Shown here: one piece after another, positions 1-5,719 of the stretch
Layout of the letters: every line of letters starts with the position of its first letter
Numbering within the stretch: the stretch's first letter is position 1
From: an uncultured Opitutaceae bacterium
GTDB taxonomy: Bacteria > Verrucomicrobiota > Verrucomicrobiia > Opitutales > Opitutaceae
DNA: 7,121 nucleotides
Reading direction: 5' to 3'
Assembly (NCBI GenBank): GCA_937128785.1
Contig: CAKZMS010000063.1
Span: 1 to 7,121, forward strand
Translations under genes and position numbers: made by a program
The notes under the pieces: model-generated
Told to the model about the DNA's origin: nothing
Database searches by the model: none
Seen by the model: the letters and a program-made list of their open reading frames with translations, nothing else

Positions 1-414
1 GCGCTGCTCGACGTCAAGGACCCCGCTTGCGCCAACCCACCCTCCAGGCGCAAGGCGATCGACAAGCAACTCAAACGGCGACGGCTCAAGCCCCCGACTG
101 AGCTGGTGGGTTACGTGCGCTTGATCTGTGACTCGCTCGGCCAGGGTCACGCCGACGTGATCGACGGGCTGAGCCAACTGTCCGGCCGCACCTTCAAGCG
201 GATCATCATGGTGGGCGGCGGCTCCCGTAACGCTCTCCTCTGCCAGGCCACCGCCGATGCCTCTGGGTTGCCGGTAGTGTCCTGCGAGCTCGAAGGCTCC
301 GCCGTGGGCAATATCGCGAATCAATTGATCGCCCTCAATGCCGTCAAAAACCTGGCCGAGTTCCGCGGCCACCTCGCCAAGCAGCTCAAAACCAAAATCT
401 ACCGCGCGCGCTAA
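1..414 (+). CDS. rhaB: Rhamnulokinase, C-terminal part (5' end outside window)
   Basis: This is the last 137 codons of an FGGY-family sugar kinase; the frame is open to base 1 and stops with TAA at 412-414. Rhamnulokinase phosphorylates L-rhamnulose with ATP in the cytoplasm, giving L-rhamnulose 1-phosphate for the aldolase. The visible part is the C-terminal ATP-binding half. The nucleotide-loop motif VGGGSRN is encoded at 211-231, followed by the family pattern of a small Leu/Cys helix, TADASGLPV, and an E-x-(S/T)-A-x-GN segment (EGSAVGN, about 292-312). An internal GTG at 106 is not the start, because homologous sequence continues upstream of it. The family is usually about 480-490 residues, so roughly 70% lies outside. 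The same-strand L-rhamnose isomerase downstream makes rhamnulokinase much more likely than another FGGY kinase such as xylulokinase. The stop codon sits in the loop of a GC palindrome. Confidence 0.9.
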   Translation, partial: ALLDVKDPACANPPSRRKAIDKQLKRRRLKPPTELVGYVRLICDSLGQGHADVIDGLSQLSGRTFKRIIMVGGGSRNALLCQATADASGLPVVSCELEGSAVGNIANQLIALNAVKNLAEFRGHLAKQLKTKIYRAR

Positions 415-421
415 GCGCGCG
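405..421 (+). repeat. GC-only palindrome around the rhaB stop codon
   Basis: CGCGCGC at 405-411 and GCGCGCG at 415-421 form a perfect 7-bp inverted repeat, and the three-base loop is exactly the TAA stop codon of rhaB. In RNA this would be a strong short hairpin. No T-run follows, so it does not look like a classical intrinsic terminator. It might slow 3' exonuclease decay or processing of a rhaB-rhaA transcript, or simply reflect Arg/Ala codons at the C-terminus (residues RAR). Confidence 0.6.
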
Positions 422-540
422 AAGTAACAAGTAACAAACGCGGAAGCGAAGTAACAAATTCCAAGAATCAAGTAGCAAGAGGAGCAGCACTCTGCCCCTC
501 CGAAATCCCAAATCGTAATTCGTAAATCCGAAATCCCAAC
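422..540 (+). repeat. Heptad-phased low-complexity spacer between rhaB and rhaA
   Basis: The spacer consists mostly of degenerate 7-bp units. The left half has AGTAACA at 423-429, 430-436 and 450-456, with AGTAGCA at 471-477; equivalently, AAGTA(A/G)CAA starts at 422, 429, 449 and 470. The right half (500-540) reads in consecutive heptads such as CCGAAAT (500-506 and 528-534) and CGTAAAT (521-527), giving a perfect 13-bp direct repeat, TCCGAAATCCCAA, at 499-511 and 527-539, 28 bp (four heptads) apart. The repeat runs directly into the rhaA ATG. It is clearly more AT-rich than the flanking genes. An AGAGGAG, which looks like a ribosome-binding site, lies at 478-484 but is 56 bp from the rhaA start and serves no obvious frame. 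Heptanucleotide repeats of this general kind are known in other bacteria (for example the STRR sequences of cyanobacteria); whether this one is a dispersed family in this genome cannot be seen here. Confidence 0.8.
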
Positions 541-1815
541 ATGCCTTCTGCCCAAAAAATCACCGCCGCCTACAAACTCGCCCAAGAATCCTATGCCGCT
601 GTCGGCGTGGACACCGAACGGGCCATCAAACGTGCCTCGGCCTTACCCATCTCGCTGCATTGCTGGCAGACCGACGATGTAGCGGGACTGGAGACACCCC
701 GCGAGGGACTCGACGGAGGAGGCATCATGGCCACGGGCGGCTATCCGGGACGCGCCCGCAGTGGAGACGAAATGCGCTCCGACATCAGCAAGGTGCTTTC
801 ACTCCTGCCCGGCAAACAGCGCTTTAACCTTCACGCCTCTTACGCCGAGACCGACGGGAAAGCAGTCGACCGTGATGCGCTGAAGCCCGAACACTTTTCC
901 CATTGGGTGGCGTGGGCTCGCCGCGAACGCATCGGGCTCGATTTCAACCCCACCTACTTCGCCCATCCGTTGGCGAATGAGGGCTTCACCCTGTCGCACG
1001 CCGACAAGTCTGTCCGCGAGTTCTGGATCGAGCACGGCAAAGTCAGCCGGCGTATCGCCCAACACTTCGCCGAGAAACTGCGGACACCCTGCGTCAACAA
1101 CCACTGGGTGCCCGATGGGGCCAAAGATGTTCCCGCCGATCGCTTCGGTCCGCGGCACCGCCTCGCTGAATCCTACGACGCGATTTTCGCCGATAAAAAA
1201 GTCGATACCGCAAAGTGCATCGATGCCGTGGAGGGCAAACTCTTCGGTCTCGGCAGTGAGGAGTATGTCGTCGGCTCGCAGGAGTTTTACTCCAACTACG
1301 CGCTGAGCCGGCAGAAAATGCTCTGCCTTGATCTCGGCCATTACCACCCGACCGAATCCGTCGCGGACAAGGTATCGGCGCATCTGGAATTCCATCCCAA
1401 GCTCCTCGTGCACACCAGCCGGCCGGTGCGTTGGGACAGCGACCACGTGGTCATCCTCGATGACGCGGTGCGCAACTTCTTCCTTGAGATCGCCCGCGGC
1501 AACGCCTGGAACCGGATCAATATCGCGCTCGATTTCTTCGACGCTTCGATCAATCGCATCGCCGCCTACGTCATCGGCACTCGGGCCACCCGCCAAGCCA
1601 TGCTCTGCGGCCTGCTCGAACCCTCCGCCCAACTGAAGACCGCCGAAAAGGAAGGCCGGGGCCACGAACGCCTCGCTCTCATGGAATACGGTCGGGCCCT
1701 CCCGTGGGGTGCCGTCTGGGACGAACTCTGCCGCCGCAACGACGTGCCCGCCGGCGCCGACTGGCTCAAGGACGTCGCTCGTTACGAAAAGACCGTTCTG
1801 GCCAAACGCGACTAA
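541..1815 (+). CDS. rhaA: L-rhamnose isomerase
   Basis: This is a complete 424-residue enzyme, close to the usual 419 of the E. coli protein. It converts L-rhamnose to L-rhamnulose in the cytoplasm, the first step of rhamnose catabolism, and supplies the substrate of the kinase encoded upstream. It is a metal-dependent TIM-barrel isomerase. Near the N-terminus is the family motif SLHCWQTDDV (residues 38-47). The strongly conserved block around residues 240-275 includes FGLGSEEYVVGS, FYSNYALSRQKMLCLD and GHYHPTESVADK. The Mn2+ ligands expected by alignment with the E. coli enzyme are all present: His267, Asp299 and Asp301, the latter two in the RWDSD motif. The start is fixed because an in-frame TAA lies at 523-525 and ATG 541 is the first start after it. 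No Shine-Dalgarno sequence precedes it; the heptad repeat abuts the ATG. It probably belongs to one transcription unit with rhaB. Confidence 0.97.
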   Translation: MPSAQKITAAYKLAQESYAAVGVDTERAIKRASALPISLHCWQTDDVAGLETPREGLDGGGIMATGGYPGRARSGDEMRSDISKVLSLLPGKQRFNLHASYAETDGKAVDRDALKPEHFSHWVAWARRERIGLDFNPTYFAHPLANEGFTLSHADKSVREFWIEHGKVSRRIAQHFAEKLRTPCVNNHWVPDGAKDVPADRFGPRHRLAESYDAIFADKKVDTAKCIDAVEGKLFGLGSEEYVVGSQEFYSNYALSRQKMLCLDLGHYHPTESVADKVSAHLEFHPKLLVHTSRPVRWDSDHVVILDDAVRNFFLEIARGNAWNRINIALDFFDASINRIAAYVIGTRATRQAMLCGLLEPSAQLKTAEKEGRGHERLALMEYGRALPWGAVWDELCRRNDVPAGADWLKDVARYEKTVLAKRD

Positions 1816-1823
1816 CCGAGCGA

Positions 1824-2171
1824 TCAGCGCTTCTTTTTCCGCGATGCCTTTGCCTTTGGATTAAACGCCAACGCTTCGTCGAGCCACCAGCCCAAATCCA
1901 CTGCCGTCGCCATGCCCTCCTCGAAAACCCAGACAAATCCCTTCATCGGCCGGCCGGTAAAGTCCATCGGTTCGGCGCCCGTTTTGTCCAATGCCGCGGC
2001 GTAGTCGGCCGGATCCAGTCGCACCATCAACCGATCCTCGCTGACGCCAACGCACATTTTTTCATCCACCATCAAGCATAACCCGCCCATCATCTTTTTC
2101 TCCTCCCACGCCACCTCTTTAATCCGGAAATGACGCCGCACGCGATCGACCAACTCTTCATCGTAAGCCAT
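1824..2171 (-). CDS. TfoX N-terminal-domain protein, small stand-alone form
   Basis: This 115-residue protein matches the TfoX N-terminal domain family (Pfam TfoX_N). It begins MAYDEELVDRVR, then has EKKMMGGLCLMV (residues 24-35; the family usually reads KMFGG), EKMCVGV (38-43), LMVRLDP (48-54) and the hallmark EPMDFTGRPMKGFV (67-80). It ends in a basic tail (KAKASRKKKR, 106-115). An in-frame start 36 bases upstream exists (2207), but the family begins at MAYDEEL, so 2171 is chosen. An AGGGG lies roughly 12 bases before this start and is at best a weak ribosome-binding site. TfoX regulates competence in Haemophilus and Vibrio, but those proteins also carry a C-terminal domain missing here. 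Stand-alone N-terminal-domain proteins are widespread and mostly uncharacterised, so competence regulation should not be assumed. The gene converges on rhaA with 8 bp between stops and diverges from mqo. Confidence 0.88.
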   Translation of the reverse strand: MAYDEELVDRVRRHFRIKEVAWEEKKMMGGLCLMVDEKMCVGVSEDRLMVRLDPADYAAALDKTGAEPMDFTGRPMKGFVWVFEEGMATAVDLGWWLDEALAFNPKAKASRKKKR

Positions 2172-2252
2172 GTTCGCAGCGTGACCCCTGAGGAATAACG
2201 CCGGCAAACCCTCATTGCGCCCCGGCCGGCGAAACCCACCACTTTTAAAATC
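2172..2252. promoter_or_regulatory. Divergent intergenic region between tfoX-like gene and mqo
   Basis: These 81 bp separate two divergent start codons and should therefore contain the promoters of both genes; that is inference from layout. I could not identify a convincing -35/-10 pair on either strand. A palindromic TTTTAAAA at 2243-2250 lies only two bases before the mqo ATG, and a GC-rich block containing CCGGCCGG lies just upstream near 2223-2230. No operator with clear symmetry could be assigned to a regulator. Confidence 0.35.
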
Positions 2253-3752
2253 ATGAACTCCACCGATTCCGACGTAGTGCTCATTGGTAGCGGCATCATG
2301 TCCGCCACCTTGGGTGTCCTGCTCAAACGACTTAACCCGAAACTCCGGATCACCTTGTATGAAGTGGCGGACGAAATTTCAGGTGAGGCCTCCGATGGCT
2401 GGCACAATGCCGGCACCGGCCACGCCGGCATCTGTGAGCTCAGCTACACCCCCTATCCCGAGCCGGATGGATCGGTGAACGTCACGAAGGCGATTGATAT
2501 CTTCCAGGAGTTCGAAGCATCGCTCCAATTCTGGGCCCAGTGTGTGGCGGATGGGGTGCTGCAGGATACCACCAACTTCATCAACCCGGTGCCCCATGTG
2601 AGTTTTGTGCGCACCGACGAACAGGTGCCCTACCTGAAGGCCCGCTACGACGGCATGTCGGCGCATCATTTTTTCGCGCCGATGGAGTTCACGACCGATC
2701 GAGCCAAGATTACCGAATGGGCCCCGCTCCTCACGGAGGGCCGCGCCCAGGAAGCCATCGCCGCCACCAAAATGAACGGCGGCAGCGACGTGAACTTCGG
2801 CGAAATCGCCCGCGGGCTCTGCGCGTGGTTGAACGAACAGGAGGAATGCAAGGTGCTGCCCGGTCACCGCGTGACAGACCTGAGCCGCCGCTCCGACGGC
2901 AAGACTTGGAGCGTCACGGCCGAACGAAGCTTTGATGGGCAGGCCTTCACGAGTTCGACCAACTTCATCTTTGTCGGCGCCGGCGGCGGCAGCATCCTGC
3001 TGCTACAAAACGCCGGCCTGCCGGAGGCATGGGGTCTGGGCGGATTCCCCATCGGCGGCGAGTGGTTGGTCTGCGACAATCCCGAGGTCGTGTCCCGTCA
3101 CGAAGCCAAGGTTTACGGCCAGTCCCCGGGATCGGCGCCCACCATGGCGGTGCCCCATCTCGACACCCGGATCATCAACGGTCGCAAAAGTCTCCTGTTC
3201 GGCCCCTACGCATCGTGGACCACAAAATATCTCCACCGCCACGGTCGCTACACGGATCTACTGCGTTCGATCAAACCGCACAACCTAGCCACCCTGCTTA
3301 AAATCGGGGCGACCAACCTGGACTTGATCGGCTATCTCGTGCAGCAGGGCACGCAGACGATGGAAGACCGGGTCAATGCGTTGCGCGAGTTCTACCCCGC
3401 TGCCAAATCAACCGACTGGCGGCTGATCGAGGCTGGAATCCGGGTGCAGGCCATCAAGAAAACCGACGGTGAAGCGGGCATCGTGCACTACGGCACAGAG
3501 GTGCTGACGAGTGAAGATCGCAGCGTTTCGGCCTTGCTGGGGGCATCCCCCGGGGCGTCGACCTCGGTGCACATCGTGACCGAGGTCATCCGCAAGAGTT
3601 TCCCCGAGCTGTTGGCGGGCGACGAAGGGGTGGCCCGGATGCGGCAGTTCATCCCGACCTTCGACATGGATCTGAAGGCAGACGGAGCCGGCGCGAAATT
3701 CCGAGAGCTCGCCAAACCCGCGCGCGAGCAGCTCGGTCTCGCATTGGACTAG
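2253..3752 (+). CDS. mqo: Malate:quinone oxidoreductase (malate dehydrogenase, quinone)
   Basis: This is a complete 499-residue FAD enzyme, within the family's usual length of about 490-550. It oxidises malate to oxaloacetate and passes electrons to the quinone pool, acting as a peripheral protein on the inner face of the cytoplasmic membrane in the TCA cycle. The N-terminal dinucleotide-binding turn is GSGIMSA (residues 12-18). The family block HNAGTGHAGICEL is at 51-63 (most members read NNAGTGHAALCEL). Further conserved segments are INPVPHVSFV, MEFTTDRAKITEWAPLL, GGSDVNFGEIARGL, FVGAGGGS, PHLDTRIINGRKSLLFGPYA and MEDRVNALREFYPAA; ALLGASPGAST (427-437) is the C-terminal FAD-domain signature. 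The ATG at 2253 has no Shine-Dalgarno sequence, but the Rossmann motif starts at the expected distance, so the start is likely correct. It seems to be monocistronic: its neighbours are a divergent gene and an unrelated envelope pair. Confidence 0.97.
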   Translation: MNSTDSDVVLIGSGIMSATLGVLLKRLNPKLRITLYEVADEISGEASDGWHNAGTGHAGICELSYTPYPEPDGSVNVTKAIDIFQEFEASLQFWAQCVADGVLQDTTNFINPVPHVSFVRTDEQVPYLKARYDGMSAHHFFAPMEFTTDRAKITEWAPLLTEGRAQEAIAATKMNGGSDVNFGEIARGLCAWLNEQEECKVLPGHRVTDLSRRSDGKTWSVTAERSFDGQAFTSSTNFIFVGAGGGSILLLQNAGLPEAWGLGGFPIGGEWLVCDNPEVVSRHEAKVYGQSPGSAPTMAVPHLDTRIINGRKSLLFGPYASWTTKYLHRHGRYTDLLRSIKPHNLATLLKIGATNLDLIGYLVQQGTQTMEDRVNALREFYPAAKSTDWRLIEAGIRVQAIKKTDGEAGIVHYGTEVLTSEDRSVSALLGASPGASTSVHIVTEVIRKSFPELLAGDEGVARMRQFIPTFDMDLKADGAGAKFRELAKPAREQLGLALD

Positions 3753-3777
3753 CGGACTCCGTCGACAATTCCCACAA

Positions 3778-3803
3778 AAGCGGTTGCGCCAGAGACACCG
3801 CTT
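3778..3803 (+). terminator. Inverted repeat after mqo, possible weak terminator or operator
   Basis: AAGCGGT at 3778-3784 is exactly complementary to ACCGCTT at 3797-3803, leaving a 12-base loop. It lies 25 bp after the mqo stop and 14 bp before the next start. There is no T-run, so an intrinsic terminator is only a possibility; a regulator site for the following gene is equally possible. Confidence 0.3.
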
Positions 3804-3817
3804 CAGAAGCTCCGATC

Positions 3818-4846
3818 ATGGTTTATGACCGGGGACAATCGGGACGATGGATGGCGGCGATCTGGGCGAGCGCGATCGTTCTGACGGTTTCGGCGGAGCC
3901 CGAGTCAATCCAACCCGAAAAGTCGCCTTTGCTCGATCGCTTCGAGGCCACCATCGCGAACACCGTCAACGGCTCGGCCCACTGGGTGGACGGTTTCTTC
4001 GGGGACTCCCGGGAAAAGAACAATTCCAAAGCAGCCTTTGGCCGCCTCAGTTTCCTCCCCTACTTTTACGAGTATAATGGCCTCGACGCGGAGACGCGGT
4101 TTCGCGCCTACATCCCGCTGGACAATATCAACGAACGATTCAGCGCGATCATTGGCCGGGGCGACGAAGACGAACTCATCGCCAGCGACTACGGTTTTGA
4201 AAGCCTGGTGCCCCGCAATACCGAGGACGATGCCTGGCTGGCCGGTTTCGGCTACAAGCCGCCCTGGGGCGGCAGTGATCGATTCTCCCTCGGTGCCGGT
4301 GTGAAATTCGATTGGCCACCCGATCCCTATGTCCGGGTGTCATACCGGCTGGTCCACAATTTCAGTGAGCAAAGCCTCCTCCGCTTTCGCCAATCTGTGT
4401 ATTGGCAGAACACGGAGGACCTCGGTGGCATCACCAGTGTCGATGTGGAGCGCCGGGTCACCCCGAACAATCTTCTGCGGTGGTCAAATTGGTTCAAAAT
4501 GTCGGGCAAGACCGAGCAGGTGCGCTACGACACGCGAATCGCGCTCTATCGCAATTTGCAGAATGATCGGGGCATCGTGTTCGCCGTGGGAATGCGCGGC
4601 GACTCCGGCGAGGAAGTGCCGGTGCGCGACTACGGCATCTACGCCGTCTATCGCCAGCAGATGTGGCGGGAATGGTTCTACGGTCAGGTGCTGGCCGGAG
4701 TGGCCGGTTACCGGGAAGACGACTGGGACGAACGCCGACTGGCCCTCATTTTCGGACTCGGTTTCGAGATCTTTTTTTCCGCCGACAAGGACTACACGGA
4801 TAGCCTGCAGGCCCACATGCCGTGGACCCTGGGCGGACGCCGCTAA
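3818..4846 (+). CDS. Predicted outer-membrane beta-barrel protein, function unknown
   Basis: This 342-residue protein starts with a likely Sec signal peptide. A short charged stretch ending in Arg10 is followed by a hydrophobic core (about residues 12-25) and a probable cleavage after VSA (24-26). A second in-frame ATG at 3851 (Met12) would leave almost no basic n-region, so 3818 is preferred, although neither start has a ribosome-binding site. After a short soluble stretch with WVDGFFGDSRE (about 57-67), the chain is made of alternating, aromatic-rich amphipathic segments separated by acidic turns, for example GRLSFLPYFYEY, TRFRAYIPL, RFSAIIGRG, LLRFRQSVYWQ, IYAVYRQQMWREWFYGQVLAG and LALIFGLGFEIFF. 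This is the pattern of a transmembrane beta barrel. The protein ends in WTLGGRR rather than the classical terminal aromatic residue. I do not recognise a named family. The lipoprotein 39 bp downstream on the same strand suggests a shared envelope role; substrate or partner is unknown. Confidence 0.7.
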   Translation: MVYDRGQSGRWMAAIWASAIVLTVSAEPESIQPEKSPLLDRFEATIANTVNGSAHWVDGFFGDSREKNNSKAAFGRLSFLPYFYEYNGLDAETRFRAYIPLDNINERFSAIIGRGDEDELIASDYGFESLVPRNTEDDAWLAGFGYKPPWGGSDRFSLGAGVKFDWPPDPYVRVSYRLVHNFSEQSLLRFRQSVYWQNTEDLGGITSVDVERRVTPNNLLRWSNWFKMSGKTEQVRYDTRIALYRNLQNDRGIVFAVGMRGDSGEEVPVRDYGIYAVYRQQMWREWFYGQVLAGVAGYREDDWDERRLALIFGLGFEIFFSADKDYTDSLQAHMPWTLGGRR

Positions 4847-4885
4847 GAATTCTAAGAAAAGCGGGTCAGTTCCGTTGTTACTTCC

Positions 4886-5692
4886 ATGCCGATCCGAAAC
4901 TTCGTCTCCACCTTTGTGGTTATCACTGCTGTCACCGGTTTACTCGGCTGTGAAAGTCCAGCCCTTGCCGAAAAGGACCAAGGCGTGATCCAAGGAACCG
5001 TAACTTATCGCGAACGCATACTGCTGCCGCCGGGGGCAATCATCACGGTCGGGCTGGAAGATGTTTCACTGATGGACGTTCCCGCCACGTTGATTGCGGA
5101 GACCTCGTGGGTCGCGGAGGGCGGACCGCCCTATGCCTTCAGCCTGCCTTATCCGACCGCAGACATCAGCGACGGCCGGCGTTATGGCCTGCGGGTGCGG
5201 ATCGAGCACGAGGGTAAACTCTGGTTCATCAACGACACCCATATTGATCCATTCAGCGAATCCGCGGGAGAGTCCCTCGACATCGTGCTGAAACGAGTGG
5301 GCCACCCAGCTCAGCAGAACCGCGATCCGAGCCAAATGCCCGACGCACCCCTCACTGGCACTTATTGGAAGGCGGTTCTGATCAATGAAACCTCGACTTT
5401 CGTGCCCGCAGGACAGCGTGAGATTCATATGGTGCTGCAAGGCGACGGGCTCGCACGGGGCCACTCCGGCTGCAATACGTTCCGAGGCCCTTTCACCAGC
5501 GAAGACAACGCGATCAGCTTCGGTGGGCTCGCCTCCACGCGGATGGCTTGTGCGGAGGGCATGGAGCAGGAACAGCGTTTTCTTCAGGCACTGACGGCCT
5601 CGACCGGGTTCCGCATCCAAGGAGACACCCTCACCCTGATGAATGACGAAGGTGACGAGCGGCTATATTTCGAGGCAGTCTATCTCCGTTGA
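4886..5692 (+). CDS. Two-domain envelope lipoprotein: YbaY-like domain plus META domain
   Basis: This 268-residue protein has a lipoprotein signal: basic Arg4, a hydrophobic core, and the lipobox LLGC with lipidated Cys22. Two domains follow. About residues 34-135 (VIQGTVTYRERILLPPGA, ITVGLEDVS, PYAFSLPYP, YGLRVRIEHEGKLWFIND) match the YbaY/YscW lipoprotein family, a small beta-sandwich. After a Pro/Gln linker, residues 156-267 form a META (HslJ-like) domain: LTGTYWK, a GHSGCNTF motif with Cys196 and Asn197, STRMAC with Cys222, then ERLYFEAVYL. The two conserved cysteines could form a disulfide in the periplasm, as expected for the family. META proteins are linked to heat or antibiotic tolerance in E. 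coli (HslJ), but the exact activity is unknown. The gene follows the barrel gene by 39 bp on the same strand and is probably co-transcribed. No ribosome-binding site is seen before the ATG. Confidence 0.88.
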   Translation: MPIRNFVSTFVVITAVTGLLGCESPALAEKDQGVIQGTVTYRERILLPPGAIITVGLEDVSLMDVPATLIAETSWVAEGGPPYAFSLPYPTADISDGRRYGLRVRIEHEGKLWFINDTHIDPFSESAGESLDIVLKRVGHPAQQNRDPSQMPDAPLTGTYWKAVLINETSTFVPAGQREIHMVLQGDGLARGHSGCNTFRGPFTSEDNAISFGGLASTRMACAEGMEQEQRFLQALTASTGFRIQGDTLTLMNDEGDERLYFEAVYLR

Positions 5693-5706
5693 GATCGTGT
5701 CGGAGA
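5683..5706. terminator. Inverted repeat at the convergent gene ends
   Basis: TCTCCG at 5683-5688 and CGGAGA at 5701-5706 are perfect complements with a 12-base loop. The repeat starts inside the last codons of the META lipoprotein gene and ends 13 bp before the stop of the convergent CobW-like gene. A hairpin here could work in both directions, but the stem is only 6 bp and no T-run follows on either strand, so the terminator call is weak. Confidence 0.28.
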
Positions 5707-5719
5707 CGGCATTGCCCAA

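Noticed and set aside
422..540. A CRISPR-like array in the rhaB-rhaA spacer
   Set aside because: The repeats are 7-bp degenerate tandem units without 25-40 bp repeats or unique spacers.
799..1665. A long open frame of 288 codons antisense to rhaA
   Set aside because: It lies fully inside a highly conserved gene, is low-complexity in translation, and long antisense frames are common in GC-rich coding DNA with strong third-position bias.
1816..1823. A bidirectional terminator between the rhaA and tfoX-like stop codons
   Set aside because: The gap is only 8 bp and I see no stable hairpin or T-run there on either strand.
1704..2081. A 125-codon plus-strand frame spanning the rhaA end and the tfoX-like gene
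   Set aside because: It overlaps two recognised genes and its translation is Arg-rich with no motif.
2172..2207. A longer N-terminus (start at 2207) for the TfoX-like protein
   Set aside because: The extra 12 residues are not part of the family, which begins at MAYDEEL, and would consume much of the divergent promoter region.
2243..2250. TTTTAAAA as the -10 element of an mqo promoter
   Set aside because: It ends two bases before the ATG, which would leave no transcribed leader, and the nearest -35-like sequence (TTGCGC at 2215-2220) is too far away.
2379..2867. A 162-codon frame antisense to mqo
   Set aside because: It overlaps a strongly conserved part of mqo and its translation shows no recognisable family.
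4329..4988. A 219-codon plus-strand frame overlapping the barrel gene and the start of the lipoprotein gene
   Set aside because: Its translation is Arg/Ser/Pro/Cys-rich without domains, typical of a shifted frame in GC-rich DNA, whereas the other frames give a signal peptide, barrel pattern and lipobox.
5066..5620. A 184-codon frame antisense to the META lipoprotein
   Set aside because: It mirrors the real coding frame and has no recognisable domain; the lipoprotein frame has clear domain motifs.
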